Below the pieces are notes generated by a model. It saw only the letters and a program-made list of their open reading frames with translations. It searched no databases and had not been told where the DNA came from. Positions 57,293-64,000 of a stretch of 64,000 nt of DNA are shown piece by piece. Source of the stretch: Rahnella laticis (lineage in GTDB: Bacteria > Pseudomonadota > Gammaproteobacteria > Enterobacterales > Enterobacteriaceae); the NCBI RefSeq assembly GCF_015644585.1, contig NZ_JADOBI010000002.1, positions 372,001-436,000 on the forward strand, read 5' to 3'. Numbering within the stretch: position 1 is the stretch's first letter; each line of letters starts with the position of its first letter. Position numbers and translations under genes: made by a program.

Positions 57293-58439
57293 TCGTGACA
57301 GTCAAAAGGGCGCGCTGCGCGTGCCCGCATTTTTCAGACCCGTGCTACTCGCGCTGGCGCTGCTGAGTGCCGTGATGAGCGCGGCGGTGCAGGCGCGAAC
57401 GGTAACGGATATTGACGGGAATCAGGTCGAAATCCCCGATGATCCGCAGCGTATTGTGCTGGGCGAAAGCCGGATGCTGTATACGCTGGCGATGCTCGAA
57501 ACCGGCGATCCGGTGAAACGCATTGTCGGCTGGCCGCTGGATTTAAAGCGGTACGACAGCCAGACCTGGGCGGTATTTACGCAAAAATTCCCGCAGATGC
57601 TGAAAATCCCGGTGCTGGGCGGCGGCGGGCCTGATGAAATGAACCCGGAGAAAGTGCTGGCGCTGAAACCTGACGTGGTGATTTTGCCGAGTCTGGCGCG
57701 CTACGACGATGCGGATTTACGGCTGTTGCAGATGCTGAAAGCGGCGCACATTCCGGTGGTAAGAATCGATCTGCGCGTCCATCTGCTGAAAAATACCGCC
57801 CGCAGCGTGGAAATTCTCGGTGAAGTGTTTAACCAGACTGAGCGCGCGCAGGCATTCACGCAGTTTTATCGCTCGCATATGCAGGTGATACACGACCGGC
57901 TGGCGGCGTACAAGGGCCCGAAACCCACGGTGTTGCTCCAGTTGCATCTGGGGCGTCGTAATGAATGCTGCGTGACGGCGGTGAAAGGCAGCCTCGGCGA
58001 ATTGCTGACGTTTGCCGGTGGCGACAACATTGCCAGCAAAACCGTCGGCGGCGTATTTGGTCGTCTGAATGAAGAATCCGTGATCATGGCGCAGCCGGAA
58101 TTTTATATCGCGACCGGGGCGGGCGACGTTAACGACAAAGACGACCTGAAACTTGGTCCGGCCATTTCCCCTGAAATGGTTCAGCAAAGTCTGGCGCAAT
58201 TAACCGCGCAGCAGAACGGGTTGCGCACGCTGAAAGCCCTGCATAACGGCCACACGGCGGTGATATGGCAGAACTTTTACCTCAGCCCGTGGCACGTTGC
58301 GGCCACAGAGTTCATGGCGAAAACGCTGTATCCGGATCTTTTCGCCGACATCGAACCTGAGCAAACCCTCAGACAACTCTTCCACGATTACCTGCCCGTT
58401 CCGTACAGCGGAACGTATTTCGGCAAAGGTAAACATTAA
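57279..58439 (+). CDS. Siderophore/cobalamin-type ABC substrate-binding protein
   Basis: The 386-residue periplasmic protein of the FepB/BtuF fold has a signal-like segment (VLLALALLSAVMSAAVQA), then the typical TVTDIDGNQVEIPDDPQRIVLG start, and VLALKPDVVILPSLARYDD. It overlaps the receptor gene by 14 bp. No permease or ATPase gene follows, so the importer must be encoded elsewhere or shared. The last 228 bp are duplicated in degenerate form downstream (59488-59715). Confidence 0.88.
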   Translation: MLNSDRDSQKGALRVPAFFRPVLLALALLSAVMSAAVQARTVTDIDGNQVEIPDDPQRIVLGESRMLYTLAMLETGDPVKRIVGWPLDLKRYDSQTWAVFTQKFPQMLKIPVLGGGGPDEMNPEKVLALKPDVVILPSLARYDDADLRLLQMLKAAHIPVVRIDLRVHLLKNTARSVEILGEVFNQTERAQAFTQFYRSHMQVIHDRLAAYKGPKPTVLLQLHLGRRNECCVTAVKGSLGELLTFAGGDNIASKTVGGVFGRLNEESVIMAQPEFYIATGAGDVNDKDDLKLGPAISPEMVQQSLAQLTAQQNGLRTLKALHNGHTAVIWQNFYLSPWHVAATEFMAKTLYPDLFADIEPEQTLRQLFHDYLPVPYSGTYFGKGKH

Positions 58440-58457
58440 AAATGAGATCGGGGGCTT

Positions 58458-59414
58458 TCAGCTAACGCTGCCTGAAGGCACCAGATTCATTTTAATATTT
58501 CTTTTTACAACGTCGATGAAGCCCGCGAAGTGAATATTATTTAAAGAGCTTTTATTGTATGTCATGTAAAATTCGACTGGTTTGAAATCGAAATCTATAT
58601 CCAGTTTTTTTAAGTTATAGTTTTGGCCAAAATTATCGAAGAACCATTCACTGACAAAGGCCACGGAATCTGTGGCTTCTAATACCGCTGCGTTCACATC
58701 AATACAACCGCTGGGAAATATGAATTTTCTGTCGCTAAGGTATTTGCTGTATTCTTTTAATGGCCTTTGTATTCCAACAGTATTGATATTCAGGCGCACA
58801 AACGTTTCATTTTGCATTTCCTCTTTACTTAATGTTGTGCCGAGACGGGGGTGCGATTTACTGCATACTGCGACGATACTTTCCTGCATATATAACGTCG
58901 TTGTGGTTGAGTTGCCATAATCCGGTGTGGTATCAAAAACAACGTCTGCCTTGCGGTAAGTCAGGATATCCTCGGCAGCGTCGAGTGAAGCATCAGCACT
59001 GATGTGAGTAATCTGGTAGGGTAAATTTTTTCTGTATATTTCTGAACATATGCTGGGTAAAATACGCTGAGCCGTATAAGGTGCTGAATAGACGATAAAT
59101 TTATGCGTTGTTTCAGATTTCGAGGTATTAACCAGGCTGTTAACCAGTCCGTTTAATTCTTTGCTGATTTTTTCATGTAAGCTAATGGCGACGGTTGTTG
59201 GGACCAAACTCTGGCCTTTACGAACGAAAAGCGGATCAGAGAAATAGGTGCGCAATCTCTTCAGTGACTGACTGACCGAAGAAGGGCTGGAATCTAATTG
59301 TTCTGCTGCGATAGAAACGCTGGAATAGATAAAAATAGTTTCAAAAATAAACAATAAATTAAAGTCAAAGGCGCTTATTTTTTTTATATTTTCAATGATA
59401 TTATTGTTTTGCAT
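58458..59414 (-). CDS. LysR-family regulator, base-composition outlier
   Basis: The 318-residue protein has an N-terminal winged helix (FIYSSVSIAAEQLDSSPSSVSQSLKRLRTYFSDPLFVRKGQ) and a LysR effector domain. Its codon use is clearly more AT-rich (many AAT, ATA, TTA, AAA codons) than the flanking receptor and binding-protein genes, suggesting transfer. It lies convergent with the binding-protein gene, between that gene's 3' end and a degenerate copy of it. Target genes are unknown; the nearby iron-uptake or autotransporter genes are candidates. Confidence 0.82.
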   Translation of the reverse strand: MQNNNIIENIKKISAFDFNLLFIFETIFIYSSVSIAAEQLDSSPSSVSQSLKRLRTYFSDPLFVRKGQSLVPTTVAISLHEKISKELNGLVNSLVNTSKSETTHKFIVYSAPYTAQRILPSICSEIYRKNLPYQITHISADASLDAAEDILTYRKADVVFDTTPDYGNSTTTTLYMQESIVAVCSKSHPRLGTTLSKEEMQNETFVRLNINTVGIQRPLKEYSKYLSDRKFIFPSGCIDVNAAVLEATDSVAFVSEWFFDNFGQNYNLKKLDIDFDFKPVEFYMTYNKSSLNNIHFAGFIDVVKRNIKMNLVPSGSVS

Positions 59415-59487
59415 CTTTTATTACTCGCTATTAATAAAATTTTTCCCAAACTATTGCCTTAGTTTAATAGTAAAGATCGCGAATAAA

Positions 59488-59715
59488 CAGAAAAGATTGC
59501 GCACACTGAAAGCCCGGCATGATGGGCACACAGCGGTGGTGTGGCAAAACTTTTACCTCACTCAGTGACACGTTGCGGCCACCAAGTTTATGGCGAAAAT
59601 ACTGTATTCGGTTCTTTTCGACGCCATTGAACCCGGGCAAACCCTCAGACAACTCTTCCACGATCACCTGACTGCTCCGTACAGCGGAACGTATTTTGGC
59701 AAAGCTAAACACTGA
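59488..59715 (+). pseudogene. Degenerate second copy of the binding-protein gene 3' end
   Basis: It aligns without gaps to 58212-58439 over 228 bp with about 36 differences by hand count (~84% identity), ending at the equivalent stop. The frame is broken by TGA where the intact gene has TGG (Trp). It is the 3' tail of a lost paralogue, separated from the intact gene by the LysR gene. Confidence 0.9.
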
Positions 59716-59742
59716 AAGAGAGAAACGAAGCCTTCAGCACAC

Positions 59743-59777
59743 AAAAAAGCCCCGGCTGTTGAGAGGGCCGGGGCTTT
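59743..59777 (-). terminator. Intrinsic terminator of the first autotransporter gene
   Basis: AAAGCCCCGGC (59746-59756) pairs with GCCGGGGCTTT (59767-59777); the A run at 59743-59748 gives the T run on the minus strand. Confidence 0.9.
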
Positions 59778-59810
59778 GCGGAACGCAAGCATGATTTAAA
59801 GTTTTGTTAA

Positions 59811-62381
59811 TTAAAACTTATACTCAGCGCCCAGATACGCATGAACTTCATTGCTCACGTCACTGGCGACAAGTGTATTCACTTTAGCCGTGGCGCTCCA
59901 GTTTTTGCTCAGAGTTGCGTTCAACCCGACGCCAAAACTGCCACCGTTCAGGTTCTGCCCGCTGAATTTATAGTCGGATGTCGTGAAGCGCGTATTTTCG
60001 GAGAAGCGCCCGACGTACGCCGCTTCCACATAAGGGCGCAACGTCTGGCCGCCTTTCAGGGTGATGTTTTTACCGGCTTTCACGCCGCCACCGGCAAATC
60101 CGCCGCTGTATTTCCCGCTGGAAACCTGGCTGTAACCGTCGTTATAAGCATCGGTTTTATCCTGGCTGTATCCTAAAACGGCGTACGGCTGAACCCACCA
60201 GTCATTCGCCAGATTAACTTGAGCACCGGCGCGCGCCTGCCATAACCACGATTTACCGTTGTAATCGCCACCGGCGCGGGTATTGCCGTCTTTCCCGGAA
60301 GCGGAATAGGTCATGTCGCCGTACGTCGCGATAGTGTCAGCAAACAGGTGCCAGTTTTTTCCGGCCGCCTGATGCTGCGTCCAGCTGCTATACAGGCTGT
60401 AATAATTACCGCTGACGTCATTGCTGCCGTTGGCACTGGTAAGATCCAGATCGTTATAGAGGTAACCCAGCCCGGCGCCTATAGTCAGCAGATCGCCGTT
60501 CGAAAGTGCCTGTGACGTATCGCCGCCTAACTGGAACCCGGAAATATCGTTGCTGTACTGCGTGGAGCCCGCCGTGCGGTCACCGCCGGAATACATGCCG
60601 TCCATCCAGACATTACTGTCGGATTTCTGCGCGCTATTTTCGCCCATATGGCGCGCGTCGAGATGCTGAGTCACGCTGTTGGCAATCAGGTGAATCATGT
60701 CATCGCTGGCTAACAGACCCGCCTGCGCGGCTTGTAAATCTGCCGCGACAGTTTCAACCGGTTTCGGCGATGGTGCGGGTTCTGGTGTCGGATCCGGCGT
60801 TGGGTCAGGTGTCGGAGTTGGCGTTGGATCGGGTGTTGGATCCGGCGTCGGGTCAGTGCTGAATGCGATACTGTAATAGCCTTTGTCCGTCAGCCCTTGT
60901 TTACTGCTCTCGTCGGTGACCTGATAATTAATATGATCCAGCACATAAGAGCCACTGCGCACGTCATTCAGAACAGAATTCGCGCCGACTTTGTTGGTAA
61001 TCGCGACGTCTTCGCCGTCGTTGAAGAAAAAGTAAGAGGATTTTCCGGTATTCACCAGTGACGGATCGACATAATTAATCGTGGCATTCACCTGGTTAAA
61101 CCCGGTGATGCGCTGGGAGTTATCGATATCTTCACCACCGATCACACCGCCGTTATTGACGTTCAGCGTTAACGAATCGTCAGCCGCATTATCGCGCGAC
61201 GTAATATTCCCGCGATACGTAGCGTTGGTGATATTGACCGTAGTGCGGGTCACATCACTGGCGGTATCTCCGGCACTGTCGACATCAATATTGCCGTTCA
61301 GCTGCGCGCCATCAATATTGAGCTGCATATCGGATCCCATCAGACCGGCGTTGCCATTGACTACAGTACCGTCGGTCAGGTTAATTACCGCACCGCCTTT
61401 ATTCATATTCATCGTGCCGATAGCACCGTTAATCTGGCTGTTTGCGATATTCAGTTGTGCTGCACCAGTCGCACCACTTTCGGATGAATAGGTGGTCGCT
61501 AAAACCATATATTTCTGGTCGCTACCGCCGGGAATGCCAATCTGGCTGTCGGCAATGTTTATTTTCGCCGTCGCACCGGAAGCGGTACTCGAAATATACA
61601 TCTGCGCGGCATTTGAGAAACGGGAATGGGTAATATTCAGCGTGCTGTCTTGGGCGGTAGAAATTTGCACCGATGATGAATCATCCGGGGTTATCGAATC
61701 GACATTATCGAGTGAGACCGTGGCAGAACCATAAAGTGACTGAATATTAATCTGGTCATCGAACGTACTGTTTTTGATTTCGGTATCAGAGTCTTCATTC
61801 TGAACATCAAATATTCCACCGTCAAAATGGCTGTTGTCGACGTACAGTGACAGGTTTGCCCCCGCGTTTAATGACACTTTATTGCTGAAATGCGAGCCGG
61901 TAATATTAACGTTACCCGGCCCGTTACCTTGCTGAGAGATTCTCAACGAGTCATATCCGCTCTCCGTTTCAAAATCGCTGTCGGTAATATCGACATCTGC
62001 TGCATAGCCTTTGACATTCACGCTTCGTCCCTGTAATTGCAGGTTGTCAGCATTAAATACGGCTGTGCCGCCGCCGGTATCGGCCTGAACAGAGAGACTA
62101 TATGACGCTGATTCTGAATTATCGGTTATGTGAGCGTCCGTCAGGCTGACGTCAACGTTTCCACCCGTTGAGGCCACATTAATCGTATTGTTGAACGTTG
62201 TTCCGTCAGCAGTGAATTGCAGGTTATCGGGACCCGAAAAGTTAATCGAATCATTAATGGTTTCATTACCGTAATTCAGTGGGGGTGTTTGAGCATGTGC
62301 ACTGTTTGTAATAGCCAGAGAGATTAAAGACGCCAGAACTACTCTTTTCGTATGACATGAATAACTTATTCGTTTTTTCAT
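59811..62381 (-). CDS. Autotransporter adhesin (type Va), complete
   Basis: The 856-residue protein has a signal peptide (VVLASLISLAITNSAHAQ), then a passenger of ~470 residues in repeated beta-helix rungs rich in Asn, Asp, Ser and Thr (VNITGSHFSNKVSLN, NIADSQIG). A Pro-Asp/Thr linker (TPDPTPDPTPTP and so on, residues ~506-540) is followed by a ~300-residue barrel ending in AYLGAEYKF. It inserts in the outer membrane and displays the passenger. Ligand unknown. Its barrel is nearly the same as that of the next gene to the right. Confidence 0.9.
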   Translation of the reverse strand: MKKRISYSCHTKRVVLASLISLAITNSAHAQTPPLNYGNETINDSINFSGPDNLQFTADGTTFNNTINVASTGGNVDVSLTDAHITDNSESASYSLSVQADTGGGTAVFNADNLQLQGRSVNVKGYAADVDITDSDFETESGYDSLRISQQGNGPGNVNITGSHFSNKVSLNAGANLSLYVDNSHFDGGIFDVQNEDSDTEIKNSTFDDQINIQSLYGSATVSLDNVDSITPDDSSSVQISTAQDSTLNITHSRFSNAAQMYISSTASGATAKINIADSQIGIPGGSDQKYMVLATTYSSESGATGAAQLNIANSQINGAIGTMNMNKGGAVINLTDGTVVNGNAGLMGSDMQLNIDGAQLNGNIDVDSAGDTASDVTRTTVNITNATYRGNITSRDNAADDSLTLNVNNGGVIGGEDIDNSQRITGFNQVNATINYVDPSLVNTGKSSYFFFNDGEDVAITNKVGANSVLNDVRSGSYVLDHINYQVTDESSKQGLTDKGYYSIAFSTDPTPDPTPDPTPTPTPDPTPDPTPEPAPSPKPVETVAADLQAAQAGLLASDDMIHLIANSVTQHLDARHMGENSAQKSDSNVWMDGMYSGGDRTAGSTQYSNDISGFQLGGDTSQALSNGDLLTIGAGLGYLYNDLDLTSANGSNDVSGNYYSLYSSWTQHQAAGKNWHLFADTIATYGDMTYSASGKDGNTRAGGDYNGKSWLWQARAGAQVNLANDWWVQPYAVLGYSQDKTDAYNDGYSQVSSGKYSGGFAGGGVKAGKNITLKGGQTLRPYVEAAYVGRFSENTRFTTSDYKFSGQNLNGGSFGVGLNATLSKNWSATAKVNTLVASDVSNEVHAYLGAEYKF

Positions 62382-62731
62382 CGCGTAAACTCTTTTTTCA
62401 CGAATATATCTTCCGTCTGCTGGCCGCAGATGAATTAAATTCGCTTGGTAGCAGGAATAAAATTGCGCACGACTTCGCCTTTGTTTTCAGGTCAAAGTGG
62501 TATTGGCGCCAGAATTAAATCCCTGACTTGCCGGGGATTTCATGGCGCAAGAATATCGACTTTTGCTTTTCATTTCTTGTCCAATTTTGGACTGGAAAAA
62601 ATGTGCATTGATAAGTTGCGAGTATTACATGGTGTCAATGTATTGATGTGGTAGATATTAATTTTTGATAATTCAGGTCTACATAAGGGACTTTCAGGGA
62701 GGTCTTGCGAGTCATAGCAGAGCGCCGAAAC
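62382..62731. other. Spacer between tandem autotransporters
   Basis: These 350 bp contain the upstream region of the first autotransporter gene, with AT-rich DNA at its 5' side, and the approach to the terminator of the second one. No gene is supported. Confidence 0.5.
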
Positions 62732-62755
62732 AAAAAAGGCCGCTTTCGCGGCCTT
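62732..62755 (-). terminator. Intrinsic terminator of the second autotransporter gene
   Basis: AAGGCCGC (62736-62743) and GCGGCCTT (62748-62755) form the stem; the A run 62732-62737 provides the T run on the minus strand. Confidence 0.9.
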
Positions 62756-62786
62756 ACAGTTTTGAATATTACGGATTGATGCAGTT

Positions 62787-64000
62787 TTAGAATTTAAATT
62801 CCGCACCTAAATACGCGTGAACTTCGTTGCTGACGTCGCTTGCAACCAACGTATTCACCTTCGCGGTGGTGCTCCAGTTCTTGCTCAGCTGTGCGTTCAG
62901 CCCGGCACCGACGCTGCCGCCGTTGAGGTTCTGGCCGCCGAAGTTGTAATCGGAGGTATTGAATTTCGTGTCCTCAGAGAAACGCCCGACGTAGGAGGTT
63001 TCGATATACGGACGCAATACCTGGCCGCCTTTGAGGGTGATGTTTTTACCCGCTTTCACGCCCGCACCGGCAAAACCTGCGCTGAATTTACCGTCTGCGA
63101 CGTGGCTGTAGCCATCGTTATACGCATCAGTTTCCGTCTGGCTGTAACCGAGAACGGTGTAAGGCTGAACCCACCAGTCCTGCGCCAGATTGATCTGCGC
63201 ACCGACGCGCGCCTGCCATAACCAGGAGTTACCGTCATAATCGCCACCGGCTTTCAGCGTGCCGTCTTTACCGGACGCTGAATAGCTCATGTCGCCGTAA
63301 GTCGCGGTGGTGTCTGCGAACAGATGCCAGTTCTGGCCTTCGGCCTGATGCTGCGTCCAGCCCGCGTACAGGCTGTAATAATTACCGTCGATGTCGTTAC
63401 TGCCGTCGCTGCTGGTCACATCCAGATCGTTGTGCAGATAACCGAGGCCGGCACCGATGGAAAGGGTGTCGCCGTTAGCCAGCGCCCAGGAGGTGTCCGC
63501 GCCCAACTGGAAGCCGGAAATATCGTTGCTGTATTCGGTAGTGCCCGCCGTGCGGTCGCCGCCGGAATAAATGCCGTCCATCCAGACATTGCTGTCCGCA
63601 GTTTGCGCACTGTTTTCACCCATATGGCGGGCGTCCAGATGCTGGGTGATGCTGCCTGCGATGCGGTGGATCATATCGTCACTGGCTAACAGACCGGCCT
63701 GCGCAGCCTGTAAGTCAGCGGCAATATTTTTGACCGGTGTTACCGGGTTAACGGGATCAACAGGGTTTACCGGATCGACAGGATTTACCGGATCGACAGG
63801 ATTAACCGGGTCTACCGGATTAACAGGGTCAACCGGATCTACAGGATTGACAGGATCAACCGGTAATGGCGGCAACGGAGGTTTAAGCGGCGTCGGTGGC
63901 ATTTCATTCGCGGTAAATGCGATGCTGTAGTAGCCTTTTTCCGCTAAATTCTGTGCGGCGCTTTCATCCGTGATTTTATAGGCCATACGGTCAAGCACAT
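62787..64000 (-). CDS. Autotransporter, C-terminal part only (runs off the right edge)
   Basis: The frame is open to the window edge; ~403 residues are visible. The order is the end of the passenger ([21 protein letters not shown]), a Pro-Val-Asn/Asp repeat linker and a barrel ending in AYLGAEFKF. The barrel matches the first autotransporter over most of its length (shared runs include [10 protein letters not shown]-type text [12 protein letters not shown] and [14 protein letters not shown]), but the linker is of a different type. The two genes are tandem and same-strand, so they arose by duplication, with exchanged or diverged passengers. Confidence 0.88.
   Translation of the reverse strand, partial: VLDRMAYKITDESAAQNLAEKGYYSIAFTANEMPPTPLKPPLPPLPVDPVNPVDPVDPVNPVDPVNPVDPVNPVDPVNPVDPVNPVTPVKNIAADLQAAQAGLLASDDMIHRIAGSITQHLDARHMGENSAQTADSNVWMDGIYSGGDRTAGTTEYSNDISGFQLGADTSWALANGDTLSIGAGLGYLHNDLDVTSSDGSNDIDGNYYSLYAGWTQHQAEGQNWHLFADTTATYGDMSYSASGKDGTLKAGGDYDGNSWLWQARVGAQINLAQDWWVQPYTVLGYSQTETDAYNDGYSHVADGKFSAGFAGAGVKAGKNITLKGGQVLRPYIETSYVGRFSEDTKFNTSDYNFGGQNLNGGSVGAGLNAQLSKNWSTTAKVNTLVASDVSNEVHAYLGAEFKF
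63752..63860 (-). repeat. Linker of tandem DPVNPV units
   Basis: Around nine tandem units of about 9-18 bp encode alternating Val-Asp-Pro and Val-Asn-Pro (PVDPVNP and so on). Copy number of such in-frame repeats commonly varies between strains. Confidence 0.85.

Noticed and set aside
63733-63870. CRISPR-like array
   Set aside because: The periodic units are in-frame codons for a Pro-Val-Asp/Asn linker of an autotransporter, without spacers.

Overview
The window reads as chromosomal DNA of a Gram-negative enterobacterium. The Rahnella/Serratia group (Yersiniaceae) is my best guess. This rests on FhuE, PagP, UmuDC, ScsABCD, YbiU and PdxI homologues recognised from memory, on the dat-ddc pair, and on enterobacterial regulatory sites. 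No species marker or RNA gene is present.

Layout. Positions 1-2700 hold the 3' end of a large CdiA-like exoprotein ending in a zinc deaminase toxin domain, a probable immunity gene, an immunity-like orphan and decayed fragments. Next come fhuE (minus strand) and a homocysteine methyltransferase followed by a Tat-exported solute-binding protein and its dipeptide-type ABC transporter (5.2-11.2 kb). An MCP gene behind a near-consensus sigma-28 promoter and a small secreted coiled-coil protein follow (11.3-13.7 kb). An aldo/keto reductase is divergent from an RND adaptor-pump-regulator-kinase operon with a CusR-type palindrome at its head (13.8-21.4 kb). The dat-ddc operon for 1,3-diaminopropane (22.5-25.3 kb) is followed by two small exported proteins, one missed by length-limited ORF calling.

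At 26.3-29.0 kb lie an epimerase-like protein, an AraC regulator and an AzlCD amino-acid exporter. At 29.5-33.5 kb an RpiR regulator is divergent from a PTS permease, RpiB and an AlsE-like epimerase. This looks like an allose-type PTS pathway, with three identically spaced operator dyads between the regulator and the permease. A 27-residue membrane peptide with its own terminator and pagP come next. From 34.6 to 40.1 kb are redox enzymes with LysR and TetR regulators, then ybiU. A second regulator-kinase-adaptor-RND cassette, divergent from mipA, spans 40.2-47.3 kb. SOS-controlled umuDC and scsABCD behind a CpxR-type box follow (47.4-52.8 kb).

The right end has a family II pyrophosphatase with an RpiR regulator and a Fur-boxed TonB receptor plus siderophore-type binding protein. 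A base-composition outlier LysR gene lies between that binding-protein gene and a degenerate second copy of its 3' end. Two tandem autotransporters with near-identical barrels finish the window; the second runs off the right edge.

Themes: envelope stress and metal handling (two RND/two-component cassettes, Scs, FhuE, a second TonB receptor, PagP, MipA), contact-dependent competition, and sugar and amino-acid uptake. All calls come from reading the sequence and remembered families; no search was run.
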